The position numbers and the translations under genes are program-made. The notes under the pieces are model-generated. The model ran no database searches. It was given only the letters and a program-made list of their open reading frames with translations, and was not told the DNA's origin. From an uncultured bacterium (GTDB lineage Bacteria > Bacillota > Clostridia > Lachnospirales > Lachnospiraceae): DNA of 56,292 nucleotides. The stretch is taken from NCBI GenBank assembly GCA_947643145.1, contig CANRVD010000010.1, positions 1-56,292 of the forward strand, written 5' to 3'. Shown here in pieces: positions 1 through 8,067 of this stretch (position 1 is the first letter of the stretch; the number at the start of each line of letters is the position of its first letter).

Positions 1-46
1 GAAAAATATTCTGCGTCAAACTATCCAAAACTTAATTTTCGTTGTA

Positions 47-1063
47 CTAGTTAAAACCATAAATGCGATTAAAGAAATGATAACCTGATATAATTACCTT
101 TTTACCAAGAGATGATTTAAACTGTAAAGGCAAACCAAATTTCTGAGTTCTTATTAATGTATATACTTGTTTGTCGCTGTTTTTTAAATATTTCCAAAGT
201 TCATCACGTTTGGCCAAATTCTCCGGGGAACCTTCATTTACCAGTAAAGCAGAACTGACAATCATCATCATGGATAGATATTGCAGCATATAGCTTTTCA
301 TTTTCTTAGAAGAAATGGATTTCAGGTCCAAAGAATCAATCATTATTTTTGTGATTTTAATTTGCTGGTCAATCCGTTTAGTCATAACAGTTTCGTTAAC
401 AGACTGGTCTTCCCGTCCAATATAATAACGATATAAATCCACATTTAAATAATACATTCTTTTTACATTAGGAAGTGGACAAAATGCAAAAATATTATCT
501 ACATAGAAAGTATGCTCAGGAAGCTGTAAATTACAATCTTTTAATAATTTTGTTTTATACATAATTGAATGCATTAAAAGATTTTGTGTCATTTTAAAAT
601 GCTTTACATCATCCCATGTAAAAAATTTATTACATGGAAACGCACTTTTGTAGTTGATAGATTTGCGTTTGTGAAGACTAGGTTTTTCATATACATAGTT
701 ACTTATAATCATATCCAATGGAATGGATTCCTTCACCACATATTTGATTAAATGAAGAATTTTCTTTAAGCTTGTCTCATCAAACCAGTCATCACTATCA
801 AGTACTTTGAAAAAAATACCTGTTGCATTTTTCATTCCGGTATTTACTGCTGAGCCATGACCACCATTTTCTTTATGAATAGCGCGAATAATGTTTGGAT
901 ACTTTTCCTGATAAGCACTGGCTATCGAAAGTGTATTATCCGAGGAACCATCGTCAACAATTAGTATCTCAACATCCTCGCCGCCTGCCAGGGCACTATC
1001 AATTGCATGGCTCATATATTCCTGCGAATTATAACATGGTATTGTAACAGTTAAAAGTTTCAT
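47..1063 (-). CDS. Family 2 glycosyltransferase
   Basis: A 338-aa cytoplasmic enzyme expected to transfer a sugar from a nucleotide-sugar donor to a cell-surface glycan. The N-terminal half is a GT-A fold of family 2: it begins LLTVTIPCYNS, has the donor-binding DDGSSDNT near residue 37, GGHGSAVNTG near residue 67 and the metal-binding DSDDW near residue 88. The C-terminal half is helical with no membrane segment, so a soluble or peripheral enzyme is likely. The start is preceded by a GGGGG tract. It stands alone on the minus strand, divergent from the deo operon, so the acceptor cannot be read from context. The family call is firm; the substrate is unknown. Confidence 0.9.
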   Translation of the reverse strand: MKLLTVTIPCYNSQEYMSHAIDSALAGGEDVEILIVDDGSSDNTLSIASAYQEKYPNIIRAIHKENGGHGSAVNTGMKNATGIFFKVLDSDDWFDETSLKKILHLIKYVVKESIPLDMIISNYVYEKPSLHKRKSINYKSAFPCNKFFTWDDVKHFKMTQNLLMHSIMYKTKLLKDCNLQLPEHTFYVDNIFAFCPLPNVKRMYYLNVDLYRYYIGREDQSVNETVMTKRIDQQIKITKIMIDSLDLKSISSKKMKSYMLQYLSMMMIVSSALLVNEGSPENLAKRDELWKYLKNSDKQVYTLIRTQKFGLPLQFKSSLGKKVIISGYHFFNRIYGFN

Positions 1064-1187
1064 AAAACCCCCATTCTCAAATGTTGTAATAATACATTTG
1101 ATTAAAATATTTGTGGATAAATAAATATATCCATCCTTATTATAATATGAAATTGCTTTTAGGGAAAGTGATTTATGACATAAAATA

Positions 1188-1196
1188 TGTTATAAT
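1188..1196 (+). promoter_or_regulatory. Candidate extended -10 promoter for the deo operon
   Basis: TGTTATAAT is a perfect extended -10 element (TGn plus TATAAT) with no convincing -35. It would start transcription about 350 bases before deoC. The long leader (roughly 1203-1555) contains a weak GTTAC/GTAAC hairpin, a 9-bp hairpin AACGTATTG/CAATACGTT at 1236-1259, and the dispersed repeat at 1302-1391. I see no recognisable riboswitch or protein gene in this 490-base gap. Confidence 0.45.
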
Positions 1197-1301
1197 TTAT
1201 AACAAAGGTTACTGTTCACTCCGTGCCCGGTAACAAACGTATTGTATTTGCAATACGTTGTGTTTATCAGCACTGAATACACACATTTTGCAAAAAATAT
1301 G

Positions 1302-1391
1302 AAAAAGTGCACCGACTTCGCTGGTGCGCTAGCAAAAATTCTGAAGGAATTTTTGTTGGCGTACTGCTACATTTTGAGCAGTTTTCTATCC
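1302..1391 (-). repeat. 90-bp dispersed repeat, copy 1 (inverted)
   Basis: Read on the minus strand this runs GGATAGAAAA, then TACGCCAACAAAAA, a hairpin with CAAAAATTC/GAATTTTTG arms, then GCACCAGCGAAGTCGGTGCA followed by TTTTT. The same order is found at 40891-40980 and 46242-46339. This copy is the most diverged. It sits in the deo leader with its terminator-like end pointing away from deoC. Confidence 0.75.
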
Positions 1392-1555
1392 AAAAAAAAA
1401 TGGTGCTGCAAAACTTTTACTTAGTGTATCAAAAAAGTAAGAATATTTTATTTCTAATAAATAAAAAAACAAGAAACTTTCTGAAATTAGTTGTGAATTG
1501 CAGTACACTTATTTATTAATTCCGAAGTAATAAATAATATAAAAAGGAGACAGAT

Positions 1556-2206
1556 ATGAATCAACAGGAAATTTTAGCAAAGGTAGACCATACTTTATTA
1601 GCACAGACAGCAATATGGGAGGAAGTAAAACAAATATGTGATGATGCAATTTATTACAAAACAGCTTCGGTTTGTATTCCGCCTTCTTTTGTTAAACGGG
1701 CAAAGGAATATGTAAAAGATGCGATGCAGATTTGTACAGTTATAGGTTTTCCAAATGGATATATGACAAAGGAAACAAAAAAATTTGAAACAAAAGATGC
1801 ACTAACAAATGGTGCAGATGAAATTGATATGGTTATTTCGATTGGAAATCTGAAAGAAAAGAAATATGAAGAAATTAAACAAGAAATCGGAGAGTTAAAA
1901 GAAATATGTGGAAATAAAATTCTAAAAGTGATTATCGAAACCTGTCTTTTGGCAGAAGAGGAAAAAGTTAAAATGTGTGAAATTGTAACAGAGGCAGGAG
2001 CAGATTTTATAAAAACTTCTACTGGATTTTCAACAGCAGGGGCTACATTTGAAGATGTCAAACTGTTCCAAAAGTATGTAGGAAAAGATGTGAAAATTAA
2101 AGCAGCAGGAGGAATTTCTTCTTTTGCCGATGCAGAAAAATTTATAGAGCTTGGAGCATCGAGGCTTGGTACCAGCCGTTTGATTAAAATAATGAAAGGA
2201 AATTAG
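1556..2206 (+). CDS. deoC: Deoxyribose-phosphate aldolase
   Basis: 216 aa, normal length for the bacterial DeoC family. It cleaves 2-deoxyribose-5-phosphate to glyceraldehyde-3-phosphate and acetaldehyde. The N-terminal DHTLL motif, the Schiff-base lysine in DFIKTSTGF near residue 151 and the second active-site lysine in KIKAAGGI near residue 180 are all present, followed by the phosphate-binding GASRLGTSR. The start has the ribosome-binding site AAAGGAG 7 bases upstream. It is the first gene of an operon with cdd (4-base gap) and pdp (4-base gap), which together convert deoxycytidine and thymidine/deoxyuridine to central metabolites. Confidence 0.97.
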   Translation: MNQQEILAKVDHTLLAQTAIWEEVKQICDDAIYYKTASVCIPPSFVKRAKEYVKDAMQICTVIGFPNGYMTKETKKFETKDALTNGADEIDMVISIGNLKEKKYEEIKQEIGELKEICGNKILKVIIETCLLAEEEKVKMCEIVTEAGADFIKTSTGFSTAGATFEDVKLFQKYVGKDVKIKAAGGISSFADAEKFIELGASRLGTSRLIKIMKGN

Positions 2207-2210
2207 AAGG

Positions 2211-2633
2211 ATGGAAGAAGAAAATAAGAAAATGATAGAAATGGCAATAGATGCAAGAAAAAACTCTTATGTGCCATATTCAAATTTTCGTGTGGGAGCC
2301 TGTTTACAAACAAAGTCTGGTGAATTTTATACAGGATGCAATATTGAAAATGCAGGATATACTGCAACAAATTGTGCAGAAAGAACCGCTTTTTTTAAGG
2401 CGGTCAGTGAAGGAAAAAGGGAGTTTCAAAAGATTGCAATTATGGGTGGATATCAGAATGGGGAATTAGATTTTTGTCCGCCATGTGGAGTCTGTTTGCA
2501 GGTTATGATGGAATTTTGTAATTCAGAAACATTTCAAATTATTTTGGGAAATTCAAATGGAGATTGTAAAGTATTTTTATTAAAGGAATTGTTACCAATG
2601 GGATTTGGTCCAAAAAGCTTAAAATGGAGATGA
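2211..2633 (+). CDS. cdd: Cytidine deaminase
   Basis: 140 aa, the short tetrameric type. It hydrolyses (deoxy)cytidine to (deoxy)uridine with zinc. The zinc and proton-shuttle motifs are CAERTA near residue 55 (Cys ligand and catalytic Glu) and PPCGVC near residue 90 (two Cys ligands), giving the three-Cys site of Bacillus-type Cdd. The substrate-binding SNFRVGAC lies near residue 24. It is the second gene of the deoC-cdd-pdp operon, and its product feeds pyrimidine-nucleoside phosphorylase. Its last codons carry the GGAG ribosome-binding site for pdp, so the two genes are probably translationally coupled. Confidence 0.96.
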   Translation: MEEENKKMIEMAIDARKNSYVPYSNFRVGACLQTKSGEFYTGCNIENAGYTATNCAERTAFFKAVSEGKREFQKIAIMGGYQNGELDFCPPCGVCLQVMMEFCNSETFQIILGNSNGDCKVFLLKELLPMGFGPKSLKWR

Positions 2634-2637
2634 TATT

Positions 2638-3969
2638 ATGAGAATGTATGATGTAATTGAAAAGAAAAAAAGGGGTTTTGCATTAACAAAGCAGGAAATT
2701 TATGATGTAATCAATGGATATGTTGCAGATGAGATACCAGATTATCAGATGTCCGCTCTTTTGATGGCAATTTATTATATGGGGATGACAGATGAAGAGT
2801 TGTTATATATGACAGAGTGTATGGCACATTCGGGTGATATGGTAGATTTATCCGAAATATCTGGGATTAAGGTGGATAAGCATAGTACCGGAGGCGTTGG
2901 AGATAAAACGACTTTGGTGGTTGCTCCAATTGTAGCAGCGTGTGGCGGTAAAGTTGCTAAAATGAGCGGAAGAGGTCTTGGTTTTACAGGAGGAACAATT
3001 GATAAATTGGAGGCAATTCCTGGAATGCGGACAGCAATTGATGAAAAAAGATTTTTTGATATCGTAAACAGACTGGGATTATCAGTGATTGGTCAATCTG
3101 CTAATATTGCACCAGCTGATAAAAAATTATATGCACTCCGGGATGTAACAGCTACAGTAGATAGTATCCCTTTAATTGCTGCATCGATTATGAGTAAAAA
3201 ACTTGCAGCAGGCAGTGATAAAATTGTTTTAGACGTGACTGTGGGAAGCGGGGCATTTATGAAATCGGTAGATGATGCGATTGTTCTTGCAAAGAAAATG
3301 GTTGCGATTGGAGAAGGGGCCGGACGTCAGACAATCGCCATATTAACAAATATGGACGTGCCACTGGGAGTTGCAGTAGGAAATACAATTGAAGTGATAG
3401 AGGCAATCGATACATTGAAAGGAAATGGTCCAAGGGATTTTCAGGAAATTTGTGAAATATTTGCTACAAGTATGCTTGTATTGGGTGAAAAAGGCTCAGA
3501 AGAAGAATGCGCTAATATGGTAAAAAAAGCGATTCAGAGCGGAAGCGGTTTAGATAAATTTGCAGAAATGATTCGGGAACAGGGTGGCGATGAATCATAT
3601 ATTTATCACACAGAGAAATTTCAAAAAGCTCTTTGTGAAAGGAAAATATTTGCTGGTGAGACAGGATATATCAGCAGCATGAATACAGAAATGTGCGGAA
3701 AGACGGCTGTTATACTTGGAGCGGGAAGAGAGACAAAGGAAAGTAGTATTGACAATACGGCAGGAATACACTTCTATAAGAAAACAGGAGAGCAGGTAGG
3801 GAAAGGAGAAGTAATTGCAACTCTTTACAGCTCAGAAGAGAAGAAGTTAAATGATGCTGCCAGTTATCTTGAAAAAGGCTATACCTATAGTAAGGAACAG
3901 CCAAAAAAAATGGATAATGTGATTGCAAGAGTATCAAAAGACGGAGTTGTTAGGAATCCTGATTTGTAA
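2638..3969 (+). CDS. pdp: Pyrimidine-nucleoside phosphorylase
   Basis: 443 aa, full length for the thymidine/pyrimidine-nucleoside phosphorylase family. It phosphorolyses uridine, deoxyuridine or thymidine to base plus (deoxy)ribose-1-phosphate. The family signature SGRGLGFTGGTIDKLE lies near residue 117, and the phosphate-binding KHSTGGVGDKTT near residue 81. The start follows GGAG at the end of cdd. It closes the salvage operon. A phosphopentomutase would be needed to reach the DeoC substrate, and none lies nearby. Its 3' end overlaps the convergent gene by 20 bases (3950-3969). deoA is the alternative name for strictly thymidine-specific relatives. Confidence 0.95.
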   Translation: MRMYDVIEKKKRGFALTKQEIYDVINGYVADEIPDYQMSALLMAIYYMGMTDEELLYMTECMAHSGDMVDLSEISGIKVDKHSTGGVGDKTTLVVAPIVAACGGKVAKMSGRGLGFTGGTIDKLEAIPGMRTAIDEKRFFDIVNRLGLSVIGQSANIAPADKKLYALRDVTATVDSIPLIAASIMSKKLAAGSDKIVLDVTVGSGAFMKSVDDAIVLAKKMVAIGEGAGRQTIAILTNMDVPLGVAVGNTIEVIEAIDTLKGNGPRDFQEICEIFATSMLVLGEKGSEEECANMVKKAIQSGSGLDKFAEMIREQGGDESYIYHTEKFQKALCERKIFAGETGYISSMNTEMCGKTAVILGAGRETKESSIDNTAGIHFYKKTGEQVGKGEVIATLYSSEEKKLNDAASYLEKGYTYSKEQPKKMDNVIARVSKDGVVRNPDL

Positions 3970-5953
3970 TCAGGATTTCTTTATTGGTATAAATATCAAT
4001 AATATTTGATGTGGTAGTCTGGATAACTTTTTGATTATCTGCTGGTGGAATGGTTAATGTTGTGGTTAGTAATTTTCCATTTTTTAAATAAACTGCAATC
4101 ACTGAATTGGGATAGTTTTGGCTGGAGCGGATAAAGTCTTTCGAGATGGTATGAGAAGTGTGATATTTTATTTTAATACTATTGGAAGAAAAATCTTCCA
4201 AAAAATCGGAATTAGCATGATTTGTAGCAATACAGTGAATTTGTAATAGTGGAGTATTGGAATAATTAGCATTTTCTTTGGACAGGAAAGTATTTTGAAA
4301 CGTAGCAGAAAAAGATAAAAGTTCTTTGGAAGAAATATCTTCGGAGGCAGGGAGCAGAAAATAATTTTGGTATGGCAAAAGATTAGAAAAAAGAAGGTCA
4401 GCCGTAATAAAATCATTTACATTTTTTGTAAAAGGTGTTGTAGAAAAGGTATCTATAAAAAAATAATTATTCTCGTATTTTTGATATAGTTGAAAAGAAA
4501 CTTTATATGGAAAATGTTCTGTAAAATCTCCATATATAAGTGCTCTTGCATATCTTGGACGATATAGGGAAATAGTTCCGGAAGAAAGGCAGGAATTTTG
4601 AATTGTTACTGGTAAAACAGAGGATTTGGCCAGTATCATACCATCTTCTGTCAGAGCATTTACAGATAAAAAATAGGTATTATCAGGCAGTGTAATAGGG
4701 AGATAAGAAGAAATGGTTATCTTGTTATTTTCAATTTGAAAAAATCTATTATCAACCGTATATTGATAAAAGGAAGATTGGTGTTCTGGATGATAGAAAT
4801 ACAGAGTAATAGCATGGCAGTGGGAAAGAGGATTTTCATAGTTAAGAGTTAGATTTTTAATCTGTGTATTGTCACATTTTCTAAGTTTGATATGAAGGAA
4901 AGCCTGATTGGTAATTAGGTTGCAAAAGGAAAATTGTATTTTTTGCGTTGCATAGGCAGAACTGGGATTTTCCATTGAAAACTTGTTAACATAAATGGTG
5001 TAATTATCCACTGTATTGAGGACAGAAGAAGGAAGTATTTTGGTATTTGCAGAAGAAAGGTTAGAAGAAGCAGTATAAGAAAGTACAGCGTTTTCCTGAA
5101 TTGTAAGATTGGAGCAGGATGCGCTAGAAAGATTGGTACGATTGGATAAAAGGAGTGTACCAGAAGCATCTGTTTTATCAGAGAATAAAAGGTTATTTTT
5201 GTTAAACGAATCTGTTGATTCAAAATGGGTACTTTCATGTATTTTCTTATCTTCAAAAATCTGAATCGAAGCATCCGGCAATGGATTATTATTTATATCT
5301 GTTACAAGAAATTTTAGATTGACGGAAGATTCTGATAAAGAACGTAATATGATATTTTCACAGGTTGTTCCTTTTTCGGAAATCGTGGGATTTTGAAGCA
5401 CTGTTGTTTGATATCCATCTTTTTCAACTGTCAGGAAGTCACCTTCAAAAACGCTGCGAAGTTTATAATGGCCATTTTGGTTGGTATAACATTTTTTAGT
5501 AGTAACAGTTCCTTTTTTTAGTGAAATCAATGCATTTTTTACTGGATTTCCATCTGTGTGAAAAACAAAGCCGGAGAGGGTATTTTGTGGAAGGCGTTCT
5601 TCATATGTCAGGGCAAGTTTTTTAGAAAAACAGGTGGATTCTAATGTATAATTTCCATCCATAGAAAAGTTACCAGGACAGAGTTTTTTCTGACTGGAAG
5701 AATTTAAGGTATAAGTTACTTCCTTGCCGTCTTTGGAAAGTTTTGAAAAAGCAGCATTCAGGATAGGAGCGTTTTTTCCTTTTGGAAGAATTGTTAATGT
5801 ATCAGACTGAATTTCTTTCTTTAAAAGAATTCGATTGCAGGAAAGTGAAATGGTAAAGTTATATGGGTTGATAGACTTTTTAAGCTTAAAAACGGCATTT
5901 GGTAAAATATTTTTCTTAGTGGTTATCGTAACCCTGTTGGTAAGTGTTTTAAT
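3950..5953 (-). CDS. Secreted Big2/carboxypeptidase-regulatory-like protein, downstream part after a -1 frameshift
   Basis: The reading frame is open from 5953 down to 3950 (667 codons) and continues, after a single -1 shift at the A7 run 5953-5959, the protein begun at 6291. The first in-frame ATG is at 5662, but about 97 codons upstream of it read as good protein (for example LPNAVFKLKKSINPYNF), so a start at 5662 would cut a domain. Around protein residues 230-320 of the joined product a carboxypeptidase-regulatory-like fold is suggested by LSGFVFHTDGNPVKNALISL and GHYKLRSVFEGDFLTVEKDGY; a second such unit begins LKFLVTDINNNPLPDASIQI. The remainder is Ser/Asn-rich beta sequence with no catalytic motif seen. 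Joined length is 780 aa. Function is unknown; a surface adhesin or stalk is plausible. Confidence 0.6.
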   Translation of the reverse strand: MKTLTNRVTITTKKNILPNAVFKLKKSINPYNFTISLSCNRILLKKEIQSDTLTILPKGKNAPILNAAFSKLSKDGKEVTYTLNSSSQKKLCPGNFSMDGNYTLESTCFSKKLALTYEERLPQNTLSGFVFHTDGNPVKNALISLKKGTVTTKKCYTNQNGHYKLRSVFEGDFLTVEKDGYQTTVLQNPTISEKGTTCENIILRSLSESSVNLKFLVTDINNNPLPDASIQIFEDKKIHESTHFESTDSFNKNNLLFSDKTDASGTLLLSNRTNLSSASCSNLTIQENAVLSYTASSNLSSANTKILPSSVLNTVDNYTIYVNKFSMENPSSAYATQKIQFSFCNLITNQAFLHIKLRKCDNTQIKNLTLNYENPLSHCHAITLYFYHPEHQSSFYQYTVDNRFFQIENNKITISSYLPITLPDNTYFLSVNALTEDGMILAKSSVLPVTIQNSCLSSGTISLYRPRYARALIYGDFTEHFPYKVSFQLYQKYENNYFFIDTFSTTPFTKNVNDFITADLLFSNLLPYQNYFLLPASEDISSKELLSFSATFQNTFLSKENANYSNTPLLQIHCIATNHANSDFLEDFSSNSIKIKYHTSHTISKDFIRSSQNYPNSVIAVYLKNGKLLTTTLTIPPADNQKVIQTTTSNIIDIYTNKEILITNQDS
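3955..3977. terminator. Terminator hairpin inside overlapping convergent gene ends
   Basis: AATCCTGAT, a 5-base loop, then ATCAGGATT, followed on the plus strand by TCTTT. The hairpin spans the stop codon of pdp and the last codons of the convergent secreted-protein gene, so it can serve both strands while being coding for both. Confidence 0.6.
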
Positions 5954-6291
5954 TTTTTTGTGTTTTTTGTATAAATTATGGCTTTTACCATTATGTTTCC
6001 GGCTTTCTTTGGTGTTAAGATTCCTGTTTTTTTTGTAATATGGGCGAGTGAAGAATTGGATATGGTATAAGAAACAGAATACTCATTTTTCAAATGTTTT
6101 ATTTGATACTGAATTTTTTGATTAACAAACAGAGTATGATATTTGATGACAAAGCATGGAGAAGAAGCCGCTTTCGATGTCTTTGCATAAGTTGGAAAGG
6201 GGCAGAACAGTGATAAGAAAATAGATAAAAGAATTGTGATAATTAAGAAAAAGGTAAAGTTTTTCGTAGGTTTTTTGTTTAAATGTGTCAT
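5923..6291 (-). CDS. Secreted Big2-like protein, upstream part before the frameshift
   Basis: 122 codons read from an ATG 5 bases downstream of AAGGAGG. Residues 12-35 are a signal peptide (hydrophobic FFLIITILLSIFLSLF, then TYAKTSKA). Residues 45-110 look like a Big2 immunoglobulin-type domain, with SNSSLAHITKKTGILTPKKA and then a VKAII strand. Reading in frame stops with LKHLPTGLR just after the A7 heptamer, in the middle of the domain. A -1 shift continues it as TLTNRVTITTKKN. It is the last gene of the four-gene minus-strand surface cluster, 78 bases from the kinase-LRR gene. It may be a pseudogene, a phase-variable gene or a gene with programmed frameshifting. Confidence 0.6.
   Translation of the reverse strand: MTHLNKKPTKNFTFFLIITILLSIFLSLFCPFPTYAKTSKAASSPCFVIKYHTLFVNQKIQYQIKHLKNEYSVSYTISNSSLAHITKKTGILTPKKAGNIMVKAIIYTKNTKKLKHLPTGLR
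5953..5959 (-). other. A AAA AAA slippery heptamer at the frameshift
   Basis: On the minus strand the zero-frame codons are ACA AAA AAA TTA, so the seven A bases form a canonical X XXY YYZ slip site in the correct phase. A -1 slip gives AAA AAA ATT AAA ACA and enters the long downstream frame. A second site of the same form, A AAA AAC, lies a few bases upstream at 5963-5969. Confidence 0.55.
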
Positions 6292-6368
6292 AGTGATTCC
6301 TCCTTTTCACGTTGGATATTTGGTCTAATAGTATTACTAAAGCAATCTGATATTGGTATGTAACTGTC

Positions 6369-7958
6369 TTAGTAATAAATAATACAATCTGGTAATTTTT
6401 TCTGTAGATAAGCAATTTCTTTTTGTGTTGTGTTGGTATTTGTAAGAATCAGTGTTTGAAGATTTGTTATAGCAGCTAAAGTATTGATGTGTTTTAAATG
6501 ATGATTGTGGGACAAATCAAGTGTTGTAAGAGAAGTGAGTTCTGCTAATGGAGACAGGTCTGTGATTTGATTTTTGGAAAGAACTAGTATTTTAAGTTTG
6601 GTAAGTTTTTTTAATCCCTTAGGAATTTTAATCTTGTTATCAAATAAATACAATTCTTCCAGATTTTCTAAATTGGAAAAAAAGGTAGCATCTGTTAGAC
6701 TACAGTTGTTTGCAAAAAGTATTTTTACAAAAGGTTTGCGGGTTATTTCCATTTGAAAGGACTTGTTCTGACAGTGGGTTTTAGAAAGATTGAGAATGGA
6801 ATCCAATGTGCTTTTTGTTGGGAGAGGTGATGATGCAGGCGGTTTTGTTGTGGCAGCAGGGGAAGCTGTGGGTGGAGAAGAATATTCTATATAGGTTAAA
6901 TGATTGGAAGAAATCAAAGTAGTGTTTCTATTGTTACTTTTTGATATATAGCGGTAAATAGAAAAAATCAGTATAAAACTACATACAAGCAGCAGCCAGT
7001 AAAATGGAGCAGGAACGGAAAATATGTGTTTGGTAAGAGGATGAATTCTTTTTTTGATTTGCATTTTGTTATTAATGGAAGGAATGTTTTCTAAAGTGGA
7101 TGCAGAAAGGAAATCCAAAGTGTTACTATCGATTTGAAAATGATATTCTTTGCAGGCAGAATCATTACCACAGATGGTAAACAGGCTCTTTACTTCTTCT
7201 ATCCATTCATTTATCAGATTTTGGTGAATAGAATCGGGTTTTTTTGTGCTTTTTTCTAAAAAGAAAAGAAGAGAATCGAAGGGAGAAAAACTGTTTTCCT
7301 TGTTGTCTGGAAGATTGCCGTAATTACATAACATATAGAGAAGAAGGGCAAAACTGTAACAGTCATTCCAGTAAGAAATCTCTGTATTTTCTGTCAGAGG
7401 AGGTGCAAAAGCAGGAGTACTTCCTGTCCGGGAATAGCGATAAAAGGATAGAAGAGATATTTTTTTGATAAGCTGCGAAGAAGAAAAGTCTCCTAAATAA
7501 AAGTGCCCTTCTTTATCCATAAATATATTATCTGGAGTAATATCAAGGTGAAGAATCTGATGGCTGTGTAATGTGCTGACAGCTCTTCCTATATCGGATA
7601 TAAGGTTTTGTACCATAAAATAATTTATGCCATTTGTATATAGAACTTCCGGTAAAGGAAGCATTTGCGGATAAAGTGAACAGATAGAAACAGAGTCAGA
7701 AATAAAGATTATTGGCAATAATAAATAAGAATCTGATAGTGCAAATATTTTTTGGTAAAGGGATTTATGATAATATTCCCTGTCAAGAATTTTTAATATA
7801 CAGGTTTGATTCGTAGCTTTTTCTTCTACAGCAAAGATAACATTGTGATGTTTAATGGAAATAACAGACTGTATAGAATAATAATCCGTAATCCCTTTTG
7901 GTAAGGATGAAAGAAAGGCTTTTGTTGAAGATAATTGCATGTTCTTTTTTCTATTCAT
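6369..7958 (-). CDS. Transmembrane protein-kinase-like receptor with extracellular leucine-rich repeats
   Basis: 529 aa. Residues 30-235 are a Ser/Thr-kinase fold: ATP-anchoring Lys56 in CILKIL, catalytic loop HLDITPDN (Asp139, Asn144), metal-binding Asp157 in a variant DFS instead of DFG, and the F-helix DCYSFALLLY. The glycine loop and the C-helix Glu are not evident, and the usual catalytic-loop Lys is Thr, so activity is uncertain. Residues 320-336 are one membrane helix, 361-383 a Pro/Thr/Ser linker, and 385-528 hold about five leucine-rich repeats (LEELYLFDNKI, LKILVLSKNQI, LTTLDLSHNHH). The predicted topology is kinase inside and LRR outside. The start follows AAAGGAGG. It lies in the surface-protein cluster between a Big2-like and a Big2/CarboxypepD-like gene. 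Domain calls are firm; the ligand and targets are unknown. Confidence 0.8.
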   Translation of the reverse strand: MNRKKNMQLSSTKAFLSSLPKGITDYYSIQSVISIKHHNVIFAVEEKATNQTCILKILDREYYHKSLYQKIFALSDSYLLLPIIFISDSVSICSLYPQMLPLPEVLYTNGINYFMVQNLISDIGRAVSTLHSHQILHLDITPDNIFMDKEGHFYLGDFSSSQLIKKISLLSFYRYSRTGSTPAFAPPLTENTEISYWNDCYSFALLLYMLCNYGNLPDNKENSFSPFDSLLFFLEKSTKKPDSIHQNLINEWIEEVKSLFTICGNDSACKEYHFQIDSNTLDFLSASTLENIPSINNKMQIKKRIHPLTKHIFSVPAPFYWLLLVCSFILIFSIYRYISKSNNRNTTLISSNHLTYIEYSSPPTASPAATTKPPASSPLPTKSTLDSILNLSKTHCQNKSFQMEITRKPFVKILFANNCSLTDATFFSNLENLEELYLFDNKIKIPKGLKKLTKLKILVLSKNQITDLSPLAELTSLTTLDLSHNHHLKHINTLAAITNLQTLILTNTNTTQKEIAYLQKKLPDCIIYY

Positions 7959-8031
7959 GTTGTAAGCCTCCTTTGTAGGCGTTAATATATAAAAAAGGAA
8001 AGTTCCTTTGCAGTTGGTGATTGCCGCGTGG

Positions 8032-8065
8032 TCAAATATCCCGCAGCCTGCGGCGGGATATTTGA
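8032..8065. repeat. Perfect 13-bp inverted repeat between surface genes
   Basis: TCAAATATCCCGC, an 8-base loop, then GCGGGATATTTGA. It ends 2 bases from the stop of the 296-aa gene, so on the minus strand it is the first structure after that gene. No T tract follows, so it could be an mRNA stabiliser or repeat rather than a simple terminator. Confidence 0.55.
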
Positions 8066-8067
8066 GG

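Noticed and set aside
1242-1519. Two overlapping 60-70-codon frames in the deo leader
   Set aside because: They lie across the dispersed repeat and homopolymer runs, so they are chance frames.
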